Positions 10,516 to 20,023 of a stretch of DNA of 64,000 nt are shown piece by piece. How positions within the stretch are numbered: position 1 is the first letter of the stretch; every line of letters starts with the position of its first letter. The translations under genes and the position numbers were made by a program. A model generated the notes under the pieces. That model saw only the letters and a list, made by a program, of their open reading frames with translations. It was not told where the DNA came from and did not search any database. The stretch is from Darksidea phi (taxonomy: Eukaryota; Ascomycota; Dothideomycetes; Pleosporales; Lentitheciaceae), in contig JASJFT010000004.1 of NCBI GenBank assembly GCA_030770425.1, positions 124,001 to 188,000 of the forward strand. Reading direction: 5' to 3'.

Positions 10516-12249
10516 ATGGCGCCCATCATCGTGTCTCTCCCGGCATTCGTAACGGTTCTTTCATGCATTGCATCCACTCGCGCAGCCTCCTCTCCAGAGT
10601 GTCGCTTCATACCTGGAGACTCTGGATGGCCTAACCCTAAAGACTGGAATGCTCTCAATACCACTGTTGGAGGCAGACTCATTGCTACCATCCCTATCGC
10701 AGCCTCATGCCACAAGACAATATTCAACGACCAGCCAAACCCGTCTTTCGACTTGGCAAAATGCGAGAGACTCCGAAACGAATGGCACCTTCCCGAAACA
10801 CATATTCCATCTCCGTCGTCCCCGATGGCGTACCCTTTTTCGAACGACAGCTGCAACCCCTGGTCTGAGCCAGACACTCCTTGTACTTTGGGTTTCCACG
10901 TCGCGTATTCCATAAATGCTACCGAGCCCTCCCATTTCAAAGCCGCGCTCCGATTCGTTACAAGGCACAATATCAGGCTTGTGATTCGCAACACTGGGCA
11001 TGACTACCTTGGCAAGTCGACAGGGGCCCATGCACTGGAGATCTGGACCCACTCGATCAAAGACATTAATCTCATAGCCCATTACTCTACCGCGGCATAC
11101 TTCGGTCCGGCTATCAAAGTTGGCGCCGGCGTCTCCGTGATCGAGGCCACCACTTTCGCAAGCGAGCACGGGCTCGTGATCATAGGAGGCAACTGCCCCA
11201 CGGTGGCGGTTGCAGGGGGGTATACGCAAGGCGCAGGCCATGGACCCCTCGCATCGAAGTATGGTTTAGCTGTGGATCACGTATTGGAGTGGGACCTTGT
11301 TACAGCGACAGGGGACCTTGTTACTGCCAACGCAAATATCAACGCCGATCTTTTCTGGGCGCTTCGGGGAGGAGGAGGCGGCACCTTTGGCGTCGTGGCA
11401 TCGATGACCGTCAAAGCCTTTCCTGATAGTGTCGTGTCCGTGGCTACCATGACGGCGTTGAGGAACGAGACAAATGCCGACGCATTGTATGAAGGTATAG
11501 GGGCGTTTCTGCGGAATCTTCCTGCTCTTGTCGACTCCGGTGCTACTGCTGTATGGGTAGCTGCACCTTTTGGGTTCTCTCTCACTCCGGCAATGGCACC
11601 GGGCATGCACCAGAGCGGGCTAGATGATATCCTTCGGCCCACAGTGGATAAGTTCAATCAGCTTGGCGTTAAGGTCTCGTACTCTTCGGGTGAACACCCG
11701 ACGTTCCTCTCGGCCTACACCTCTCTCACGGGATCCTGGAACGTCTCGGATTACAACATCGGCGGCCGGCTCATCCCTCGGCAGCTCGTGCAGAGCAACA
11801 CGACGGCTTTACTGGCGGCTATCCGGTATATCAGCGAGCGCACGCTCATGTCTGGTGTCAGTTACAACGTCTCGGGCAGCGTCAGCTCGCCTAATGATGT
11901 TGCTGCGAATCCATTTTTTCGGAGGACGCTCTTCAGTCTCACTGTGGGAACCCCGATCGACTACACCAACTGGACCGCGACTGTAGCGGCGCAAGATCAG
12001 ATTACCAATGATCTGCTCCCGCAGTTAGAGAGGCTTACACCCGATGGTGGAGCATACCTGAACGAGGGAGATTTCCGGGCTCCGGATTTCAAGCAGTTGT
12101 TTTACGGAGACCATTATGATAGGCTTCTGGGAATCAAGGACAAGTATGACCCACACCAACTGTTCTATGCGAAGACGGCGGTGGGAAGCGATCGTTGGGA
12201 ACAGGACAGGGATGGGAGGCTCTGCAAACGGGACGCTAGACTTTATTGA
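10516..12249 (+). CDS. FAD-linked oxidoreductase, BBE type (secreted), intronless
   Basis: 577 residues in one exon. The signal peptide is about residues 1-23, followed by a Cys-containing N-terminal segment, CRFIPGDSGWP. The FAD-binding PCMH domain shows RNTGHDYLGKSTG, whose His is the usual 8-alpha-linkage site. Next comes GGNCPTVAVAGGYTQGAGHG, with a Cys in the place where bicovalent family members attach the flavin. The BBE C-terminal motif is YDRLLGIKDKYDP. Several NxS/T sites fit secretion. A paralogue lies at 14599-16435; this copy has no introns while that one has two, so gene conversion, retroposition or intron loss is possible. An out-of-frame ATG at 10511 overlaps the chosen start. 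A substrate-oxidation role in the cluster is inferred. Confidence 0.92.
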   Translation: MAPIIVSLPAFVTVLSCIASTRAASSPECRFIPGDSGWPNPKDWNALNTTVGGRLIATIPIAASCHKTIFNDQPNPSFDLAKCERLRNEWHLPETHIPSPSSPMAYPFSNDSCNPWSEPDTPCTLGFHVAYSINATEPSHFKAALRFVTRHNIRLVIRNTGHDYLGKSTGAHALEIWTHSIKDINLIAHYSTAAYFGPAIKVGAGVSVIEATTFASEHGLVIIGGNCPTVAVAGGYTQGAGHGPLASKYGLAVDHVLEWDLVTATGDLVTANANINADLFWALRGGGGGTFGVVASMTVKAFPDSVVSVATMTALRNETNADALYEGIGAFLRNLPALVDSGATAVWVAAPFGFSLTPAMAPGMHQSGLDDILRPTVDKFNQLGVKVSYSSGEHPTFLSAYTSLTGSWNVSDYNIGGRLIPRQLVQSNTTALLAAIRYISERTLMSGVSYNVSGSVSSPNDVAANPFFRRTLFSLTVGTPIDYTNWTATVAAQDQITNDLLPQLERLTPDGGAYLNEGDFRAPDFKQLFYGDHYDRLLGIKDKYDPHQLFYAKTAVGSDRWEQDRDGRLCKRDARLY

Positions 12250-12875
12250 GGAGAGTGGCACGAAGTCTGGATGTTGCCGCATTACAAAAGTGGGGCCATG
12301 ATTGTTGCCAACAGGGGGTATTATCTTCTCTCATACAATTTTGTCTGTGCGGTCAATCGCGCTAATGGCCCGTACATGACCCCTCTTGTACGGATTTCGG
12401 ACCCCATCAAATACGAACTTGGCTGTCCTGAGGCCAGCAGGTATTCGTTTTCTTGAGCATTGATTAGCACGATCGTCGCACCCCGTTTAGCAATAAAAGG
12501 CGCACAGTATGCTCTCAAGCCCTGGAAAGGCACTATCCAGGAATTGTTGCTTCCAATACCTAACGCCCCGCAGCTGGAGTGTGGCACATCATAGATTTCA
12601 TATTCATGGGGAAACCATACCTTTTGCGCAGGTATGCAGCGGACCCTTTTTTCCATAGTGAAGAGGCAACCTGTGCAACGTACCTAGGTACGTTAGGATG
12701 AGCGCCCGTCACTACCCGAATGTCGGGCTGTGCCTCTTGTGCGACTGCGCCTCTTGTGTGAAACCTCCGGTGTGGGAGGCAACAATTCCCACTCATCTTG
12801 CACTTCAATCCCAACCTATTCTTCCCTTCAACTTGGTCCCATCACTTGCGCATTTACCAACCTCGTTCTCTCGTG
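12250..12875. other. Intergenic between FAD oxidase and SDR
   Basis: No gene is supported on the plus strand. A 111-codon minus frame at 12321-12656 has no recognised motif. A CT-rich tract precedes the SDR start at 12876 (around 12790-12870), as is common in fungal 5' leaders. Confidence 0.4.
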
Positions 12876-13913
12876 ATGAAGCCGCCGTATCCCTCTCTTA
12901 CGCCCACCTGGCACAATGATATCTATCCAGCGATCGAATACGGAAACCCCACAGTCAGCCACAAGGGCCACAGGGTCGTAGTTACGGGAGCGGTGAGTGC
13001 CCTCAGTCCAGTGCCAGGAGTTTAGTCTCACAGCCATGTTAGGGGGGTGGAATTGGACGAGAGACAGCCATTGCATATGCCTCGGCCGGGGCAAAGCATG
13101 TTGTTCTCATCGGCCTCACCAGGTCAAAGCTCGAAGAGACGCAGGCGCAGGTGTCAAAAGCGAATCCAGACGTCAATGTGTCGCTCTTCGATGCCGACGT
13201 GACGGACGAGGCTGCCATGACAAACGTTGCGGGGGAACTGGGCACTTGGGACGCGATCGCGTATTGCGCGGGCTGGATGATCACGCCGTCGCCTGTCGCG
13301 AAGTCGGATATCAGCGACTTTTGGAAGTCGTATGAGGTACCGCGTTCTTCCGTGGCAGAGGTGTGGTCGGTGCCGCTGACGCGAAATGCTAGGTCAACGT
13401 GAAAGGCATTGTTGTCATGGCCAAAGCCTTTCTTCCCACAGCGAGCCCGACTTACGCCGCATTCTTGGTCATGATCAGCGCCGGTAGTGTCTTTCCAGCA
13501 TCGATGTTGGTCGGATATGCCGGATATCAAGTGGCAAAGGTGGCGGCCGCCAAAACAATCGAGATACTGGCACAGGAGAACCCCAACGTCTTCTTCGCAG
13601 CGGTGCATCCAGGGATGATAGAGACGGACGGATTCCGCAAGTCCGGCTATACCAAAGATATGGTTCCAGTAGATGATGGTACGTTAGCGAGCTGATGATG
13701 GCGTGCGTGCAGTATGGCGCTGACGACTACGCTGCAGTCAAGCTTCCGGCCGGCTTCTGCCTGTGGGCCTCGCTCCCCCAGGCCAAGTTCCTCAGCGGGA
13801 GATTTGTGTGGGCAAATTGGGATGTAGGGGAGCTTGAGGGTATGCGCGAGGAGATTGAGACGGGCAACAAGCTCATGTTCGGATACAATGGCTGGCCCTT
13901 TGCTAACGTGTGA
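12876..13913 (+). CDS. Short-chain dehydrogenase/reductase, four exons
   Basis: Exons 12876-12992, 13043-13336, 13393-13678 and 13738-13913 sum to 873 bp (290 residues). The glycine-rich cofactor motif VTGA-GGGIGRETA is assembled across intron 1. A catalytic Ser region (VMISAGSVFPAS) and the active-site YQVAK (YxxxK) are present, as is the family-typical HPGMIETD. The expected NAG motif is replaced by YCAGW. All three introns are 50-60 bp with GTGAGT, GTACCG and GTACGT donors. The protein probably oxidises or reduces a carbonyl in the cluster pathway. A MITE lies 13 bp beyond the stop codon. Confidence 0.9.
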
Positions 13914-13926
13914 TTGGTGGGGCTGA

Positions 13927-14052
13927 TTATCTCATAAATCAGACGCTCCGCGAATTTCAGCCAATCAGAATATATGAATTTATTTGTAGCCAATAGGAGG
14001 GTTATATAAATATTATATAACCACCAGCAGGAGCGTCTGATTCATGAGATAA
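13927..14052. mobile_element. 126 bp MITE
   Basis: Terminal inverted repeats of 23 bp: 13927-13949 against 14030-14052, with one mismatch. The core is AT-rich and includes a TTATATAAATATTATATAA palindrome. If the repeat proper starts at TCTCAT, the outer TA pairs would be a TA target-site duplication. There is no coding capacity. Confidence 0.75.
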
Positions 14053-14598
14053 GTTGGTACATATTCTTCATTAGTAGTCACGAGTGGATGATAATTTATT
14101 GGTGGTCCGTCTCTACATGTGTCTGCATGTACGGCCGAAAATAGTAGCTAATGGCTTCCTTGACCAAACCAACCGTCGCTCCGGGGCTGCCTGGGCATAC
14201 GCCGCAGCGCGTAGCCTCCACGCCGCACCGCGCGGCACATAGATAAAGGGGGTCTGGGCGCTCTGCCTATGCAGCACTAGTATATCTCTGACGCTTTTCT
14301 GTGCTTGTCCGCCACATTTCTGCTCCTCTCGCGCTGCGTAACGGTATACCGGTACGGAAGCTCGGGCGTACCTGCTTCGTCCTTCCTTATCGCCCACGAG
14401 CTGTCAGCCACGCGCTCCACGCGAGACGGCGACTCAGATTCCGCGCCTCGCCTCTTCTTGCGCCGTGCGTGCCGCATGGCGTTTGAAGCCCTCGTATTCA
14501 TCCGTTGAGTCTCCTCCGCCGCTTCTCTCCCATCCATTCAGTCTACAAGCGGGCCGTACCTAGGTACTTAAAGTCCGAAGCCATTCGCCAGCCCCAAC
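14053..14598. other. Upstream region of the second FAD oxidase
   Basis: No gene is supported. The region from 14150 to 14520 is GC-rich with short overlapping frames on both strands. The sequence CCGTACCTAGGTAC near 14556 contains the palindrome GTACCTAGGTAC, also seen near 12682 upstream of the SDR as GTACCTAGGTAC, so it could be a shared regulatory site. Confidence 0.4.
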
Positions 14599-16435
14599 AT
14601 GGCCGCCCCATCTGTCATCCTCCCCGATCTTTCCACTGCCATCACCTCGTTCGACCCGCTTAGCATGGGTTTTGCCTGGTCCCAGAACACCACGGGCGCT
14701 TATGCCCAGTGTCGCTGTTTCCCAGGCGACGCGTGCTGGCCTGCGTCCGCAGTATGGGACAGCTTCAACGAAACCGTTGGAGGCAGACTCATCGCTACAG
14801 TGCCCCTTGCCACCCCTTGCCACAGCTTCGCTTTCAACCAGGCCGAGTGCGACGCCATCAAGCAAGCATGGACAGTCCCTACCACCCACACCGAGACATC
14901 GTCTTCCATCATGGCCCCATGGTTTGCGAATCAAAGCTGTGAAGCTTTCCTGCCGCCAACGTTCCAGTGCGTCATCGGTGCATACGTTCAGTACGCCGTC
15001 GACGCGCTTGAAGCCTCGGATTACCAGGCTACCATCAATTTTGCGAAGAAGCATAACATTCGTCTGGTAATAAGAAATACAGGGCATGACTGGCTTGGGA
15101 AATCAACTGGAGCTGGCGCAATTGCCATCTGGACCCATCACTTAAAGGACATCGAGGTGCTGGACTACGCATCAGATCATTATACTGGAAAGGCACTCAA
15201 GGTTGGAGCCGGCGTCCAGTTTCAGGATGCCTTCGAAGCCGGGAAGGCGGCTGGCCTAGTCACAGTTGGCGGAACTTGTCCTACTGTGGGAATGGCGGGT
15301 GGTTACACCCAGGGCGGCGGCCACGGACTATCCGTGTCGAAGTTCGGCCTCGGAGCAGACCAAGCCCTGGAATGGGAGGTCGTCACAGCGGACGGTGACA
15401 TCATCACAGCTTCCCCGGAAGAGAACCAAGATCTCTATTGGGCACTGGCTGGGGGCGGAGGGGGAACATACGCCGCCGTGTTGTCCCTCACGGTGAAGGC
15501 ACACCCGGACGGTATCACAGCAGGCGCGAACATGACCTTCTCTGCCACCGGTATCTCACTAGACAAGTTCTACGACGGCATTGAAGCGTACGTTGCCGGA
15601 CTACCGAAGGTCCTTGATGCGGGTGCAACGAGTACATGGCTGAATAACAACGAAACCTTCATCCTGTCGCCGGCTGTTGGTGTCGGCATGAGTAAGAGGC
15701 AAATGGACCAACTGCATCAGCCCGTACTCGACAAACTGAAGAAGCTTGGAATTAATTACAGTGAGTCATGGCCCATACCCCGAAGCCCGCATTTTGCTAA
15801 CGCTCTATGTAGCTTACTATTCCGCCGAATTCCCCACATTCCTCGACATGTATGAGGCAATGAATCCCGATACAGCGACCGCTACCTTCCAAATTGGTAG
15901 CCGTCTAATCCCGAAGACGGTGATTTCGCAGAAGACGCACGATTTCAGAAAGGCTTTGCAGAACATCACCAAACTGGGCACCTGGATCTCGGGCGTGTCC
16001 TTCAATGTGGGCAAAACTCCACAAGTGCCGAACGCCGCCTTCAAAGCCTGGCGTGAGTCCTATGTCAGTCTCGTCATTGGAACGTAAGCACCTCTTTCAT
16101 CAACACTGTTAAGTCGAGACAACCGTACTGATCACGTTCGTCCCAGATTTTATGACTACCAATCTCGGGAGAATAATGTTGCCAGCCAGAAGCTGATGAC
16201 AAATACCATCGTGCCGCAGATTTCTGCCTTGATTCCCGGAGGCGGATACGCATACCTCAACGAGGGCGATCCTTGGGAGCCAAACTGGCAGAAGGTCTTC
16301 TACGGCGAGAATTATCAGCGTCTCTTGGCAGTCAAGGAAAAGTATGACCCCGACGGAATGTTCTATGCATGGACCGGAGTAGGGAGTGAACGCTGGAAGC
16401 AGACGGAGGACCTCAGGCTATGCAAGAGCCGTTAG
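14599..16435 (+). CDS. FAD-linked oxidoreductase, BBE type, three exons
   Basis: Exons 14599-15760, 15813-16083 and 16147-16435 sum to 1,722 bp (573 residues). It has the same architecture as the gene at 10516: CRCFPGDACWP near the N-terminus, RNTGHDWLGKSTG (flavin His), GGTCPTVGMAGGYTQGGGHG (Cys of the bicovalent motif), and YQRLLAVKEKYDPDGMFYAW at the C-terminus. There is no clear signal peptide, unlike the first copy, so location is uncertain or the start is misplaced. Introns have GTGAGT and GTAAGC donors. The two paralogues in one cluster suggest two successive flavin-dependent oxidations, which is an inference. Confidence 0.92.
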
Positions 16436-16591
16436 ATTGGAGTGGAGGAGATTGGATAGATTGCGCGCTTACTAAGACCTTCTGATGTAACACGGAACTA
16501 GCTATTAATACATGATGCCTGCTTTGCCCTCGCAGCATGCGACGGAGAGTCTCTAGCATCTTGACTGCTGCAATCCTTCAAACCAGTAGCA

Positions 16592-17044
16592 ATGACATAC
16601 ACGGTCACGGCCCTCATTTATCGCAAGCCCGGCCTCGCGCCTGCCGAGTTCCGCACCCACTACGATACGGTCCACGTCCCACTCTTAAAGTCCCTCGCCG
16701 GAGATAGCTTCCCGATCACGCATACTCGCAACTACGTAACGCGAACCCGTGCCGATGCTCCAAGCGATGGGTCCACACCAGGACGTACTTCAACTCCGAG
16801 CGGCCAAAATTCTGCCGGTGATGGCTGGTTGCCCACGCTGTACCGGGGCGAGCCCTCGGATTTCCCGTTCGACTCCGTGACCGTCATGGTATGGGAGAGC
16901 AAGGCGGTGTTCGACAGGTTCTGCGAGGTTTTCTACCAAGAAAAGGTCCAGAAGATGATCAAAGAAGATGAAGAGAAGTTCATAGATACCCGTTTCAAGA
17001 TGGCGTGTGCGCTCGAGGAGCCGGTCTTCACGGCACGGGGATAA
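16592..17044 (+). CDS. EthD-domain protein
   Basis: 150 residues, single exon. It begins MTYTVTALIYRKPGLAPAEF with the ferredoxin-like EthD start, then RTHYDTVHVPLLKSL (the HxxxH-like conserved element), and ends with a helix containing FCEVFYQEKVQKMIKEDEEK. EthD-family dimeric alpha+beta barrel proteins in fungal clusters act as decarboxylases, dehydratases or cyclisation aids, but many have unknown activity. The loop between residues 45 and 80 is rich in Ser, Thr and Gly and may be disordered. It starts 157 bp after the FAD oxidase stop on the same strand and is convergent with the UbiA gene. Confidence 0.88.
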   Translation: MTYTVTALIYRKPGLAPAEFRTHYDTVHVPLLKSLAGDSFPITHTRNYVTRTRADAPSDGSTPGRTSTPSGQNSAGDGWLPTLYRGEPSDFPFDSVTVMVWESKAVFDRFCEVFYQEKVQKMIKEDEEKFIDTRFKMACALEEPVFTARG

Positions 17045-17217
17045 CGCACGTGCACGGATTCTGAGTGTGGTTGATGGTCGAGATGGTGGTCTCCTTTGAG
17101 AAGACGGAATGGTCCGCCAACCAGACATGGATCCTTGCACTACGGTATGTGCGTAGACTAATGCACGGCGTCATAATGCGACAACGTGGCAACAGCCAAG
17201 ATAATATCCCAGCTGCT

Positions 17218-17475
17218 TACAAGGGGGTATCATGAACGGGCGAGCCCCGCTGTTCTGTGCCAAAAGGCCCGTGCATGGACGCTGCGAGAATCAAATACCT
17301 TGTTTTATAAACGTTTTTGCTACTAAATTCCGCGCTATTCCTCCATGATACTCTACAAGTAGATGAGAACAGGGTGTAATTTTGCCTGTAATATATATAA
17401 AAAATGGTATAGTGTGAGCACTCGGTGGCGCCCGGGAAAACCCTCGGGCTCGCCCGTTCATGATACCCCCTTGTA
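17218..17475. mobile_element. 258 bp MITE with perfect 30 bp inverted repeats
   Basis: The first 30 bases (17218-17247, starting TACAAGGGGGTATCATGAAC) are the exact reverse complement of the last 30 (17446-17475). The outermost bases are TA on both sides, as expected for a Tc1/mariner-type non-autonomous element with a TA target. There is no internal reading frame. Perfect terminal repeats and no obvious RIP suggest a recent insertion. It sits between the convergent EthD and UbiA genes. Confidence 0.88.
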
Positions 17476-17643
17476 CGGGCGGGGCTGCGGGGGGGCCGGT
17501 GCCGTTCCATTGGGGTTGAAGTGGGCCGGGGTGAAAGACCATGCGCGTACTTGGCGCCTGCAGACCGCACCGCGGGATGCACCAATAAGCGGGCCGTACA
17601 GATCTGTACGTTTTCTCTTAGAACACGCTCGTATCCCAACACA

Positions 17644-18684
17644 TCAGGCCGAAAGCGGCGGCAGCATATACAACACGGCCGTCCATGCGCACCACAGCTG
17701 CCACGTCCGACGATCATTCCATTGCCCACATATGCACACACAACGCCAGGCGACACACCCACCCAGCACCGCAGGGATGCACCCGATCCATGCCGGAGAC
17801 CACCAAAACATGGGGCAGAAGGCTGACCAGCATACGACGGGAATGGCGATGGTCCATCCCGCCATCCGCCGACCGAGCACGATTGGCGCCGACCGCCTGC
17901 CTCTTGCAGAGTCGCCTTTGACGTCCTTCAAATCCTGTACGTGCATGGTGCTGAAGATTAGGAGGCTGATGATTGTTGTCCACGCGTAACCCATCGGCGA
18001 TACCAGGTCACGTGCTCTCTCACTTCCTACAACTGACGACGAAACGGCTACTTTGAGCGAGCCCATGTTGTAGAAGCCGAATGCGCAGCCAATGATAAGA
18101 TTTCGGATAAGCCAGTTGTCATCACCGCCTCCCAGGTCGTTGTACAACCATGTCAGTATCGCGAGAAGGCAGCTCTCTGCCCCGACGCCGAGTATGAAGT
18201 GGTTGTAAGCGAGTACCACCGGGATCGCGAGCATCAACAAGTGCCGCATTTGGGCCGGCGTCATCCGCCCGCTTGGTATAGGTCGCCAATGCTTGTTGTG
18301 CACGTCTTCCTCGCCACATTCTCGCTGATTGGCCAGGTCGAAGATAAGTAGGTTCGTCCAATTGAAGAGGATGGTTTGGAGCAGCGCGTAGCAGAGCATC
18401 CAGGACGAGGGGAAGGGCCTGACGGCCATGCCATCGGCCGCTTCAACGAGGGAACTGGTGAAAGCGCTCGCAACCCCGAAGACTGTATTGGGCACCACAA
18501 AAGTCGGAGTGTCGTCCATGGTAATGAGGTATAGGTTGTAGAACAGTTCCCGTACTTGAGCCACCTGCCCTACAAGAGGGGCGAGGATGTTTCGCTTACT
18601 AACCGATGGTAGGAAGGCGGCTCGCTTCTCGCTCGAAAGCTCGGAATCTGAATCGGCAGCCAGAGCGATTCCGGACAAAGCCAT
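17644..18684 (-). CDS. UbiA-superfamily membrane enzyme
   Basis: 346 residues in one exon, with about eight or nine hydrophobic helices. The two Asp-bearing active-site regions of the superfamily are recognisable: LLIFDLANQ (115-120) followed by EEDVHNKHWRPIPSGR (124-140), and DLKDVKGDSARGRRSAP (251-267). The first is not the classic NDxxDxxxD, and matches the divergent UbiA type found in fungal meroterpenoid and sesquiterpenoid clusters. Such proteins either transfer a prenyl group or, as in fumagillin biosynthesis, cyclise farnesyl diphosphate. Sequence alone does not settle which. It is the most likely scaffold-forming enzyme of this cluster because no PKS, NRPS or classical terpene synthase is present. 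The 3' end of the frame could include unrecognised intron. Confidence 0.88.
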   Translation of the reverse strand: MALSGIALAADSDSELSSEKRAAFLPSVSKRNILAPLVGQVAQVRELFYNLYLITMDDTPTFVVPNTVFGVASAFTSSLVEAADGMAVRPFPSSWMLCYALLQTILFNWTNLLIFDLANQRECGEEDVHNKHWRPIPSGRMTPAQMRHLLMLAIPVVLAYNHFILGVGAESCLLAILTWLYNDLGGGDDNWLIRNLIIGCAFGFYNMGSLKVAVSSSVVGSERARDLVSPMGYAWTTIISLLIFSTMHVQDLKDVKGDSARGRRSAPIVLGRRMAGWTIAIPVVCWSAFCPMFWWSPAWIGCIPAVLGGCVAWRCVCICGQWNDRRTWQLWCAWTAVLYMLPPLSA

Positions 18685-19267
18685 GTCGATATCTTCACTT
18701 CCCGACGTATATGGTTTTCGGGAGGACTTTCCAACTGGAAGAGGGAATGAAAAGAATAGTATTCCATGAATCGCTATGCTAATGCCATGATAAGCCTTTT
18801 AAATTCACTCTCGTTGAGGACGCCAATGGTACATTATCGGGAGCAACCAAGGGAGCCCTGTGCAGCGGCCGTGATATGAAGACCACTTGAAAGCAAGCAA
18901 CGCCGTCGGGACAAGATGCATCGCAGGGAATATTCTAGGCGGCAGTTACTCCCCGTAGGCCAGCAGAAGTTCCGGTAAGCTCAGCACATCGGGGGCCAAT
19001 CGATTCCGAGACGAGAGAGTGAGGCCGCTCGTGTCTCCGAGACTACAGTAGGAGCAATTTGTTCAATCATTCAGGGGATGGTTGCATGGCTTCAAATGCC
19101 GTTTGCGGCGAAAAAACGACTGCGGGCAGGTCAGACATAATCCATACGAGAGAATGCATGTCAAGTAATACGGAGTCTCTACTCTATTCTGGGAAATTCG
19201 AACCCCCGGTCAATGCAGCGACTAGGCAGGCATGGGCATGTCTGCTCATTTAATACCAAACCTATGG
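18685..19267. other. Upstream region of the UbiA gene
   Basis: No gene is supported. It contains the UbiA promoter on the minus strand and short frames without recognisable motifs. Confidence 0.4.
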
Positions 19268-19560
19268 TCCCCGAGGGTGGATCAGTTGCTTGCTCTCCCA
19301 TGGTGATTGGATCTATGGTGTCATGGGTCGGCGCACCCTCCCTTCAAGGGCTTACGGCTACGAAGAGTCCCCGAGGATGGATCAGTTGCCTGCTCTCCCA
19401 TGGTGATTAGAGTGGGGTCATGGATTAGCGCGCTTTCTCTTCAAGGGCTTACGGCTACGAAGAGTCCCCGAGGATGGATCAGTTGCCTGTTCTCCCATGG
19501 TGATTAGAGTGGGGTCATGGATTAGCGCGCTTTCTCTTCAAGGGCATTGGCTACGAAGAG
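19268..19560. repeat. Minisatellite, three ~97 bp units
   Basis: Units are 19268-19367, 19368-19464 and 19465-19560, each starting TCCCCGAGG and ending GGCTACGAAGAG. Units 2 and 3 are nearly identical; unit 1 is more diverged and 3 bp longer. One plus-strand frame stays open through two units (19307-19507), but I see no sign that it is translated. Confidence 0.85.
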
Positions 19561-20023
19561 GTCCCTTCGGCACAAGAGCGTCCCATTGATATCGCGCGGT
19601 GCTTAGATGTCTTACAAAAAAGCAGCTGAGTGTGTTTCCGGGAGCTACCATCTAAGCTGCAAATCGAGGAACCCGTATTCCGTCGATCAGGCGCCTTCTC
19701 CCCTTGCCACCCAGCGCATTCTTCTGTCAACTCCATTGCGGGTGCCTTCGCAAAACCAGGTGAGTACTCTTCATTCCATGAATGATTCTTCGACAGCCTT
19801 CTTTTTTAGATCCAAACGTTCTCCTGTCTGAAATTATTTGAGCTTCTTCTAGATAGGATCTCTCTAACGTCATCGCAATGCAGAGAAAGGGGCGAAGAGC
19901 TCGCTGCCACAAGGTTTGCAAGACAGTGAAACTGTTCCAACGACACATTATAAGCCGCACAGCTGCCATCTCACCTCCAATACGCATCTCCAGTTGACGC
20001 TCTTTTTCGCTCGATCCCCAAAA

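Noticed and set aside
12321..12656. 111-codon minus-strand frame between the first FAD oxidase and the SDR
   Set aside because: No recognised motif, no supporting introns, and it lies in the 3' flank of an expressed-looking gene.
17363..17989. 208-codon plus-strand frame overlapping the MITE and the UbiA 3' end
   Set aside because: It is antisense to UbiA and starts inside the MITE; its composition is that of a shadow frame.
19268..19560. Regular repeat array as a possible CRISPR
   Set aside because: The units are contiguous without unique spacers, and the genome is fungal.
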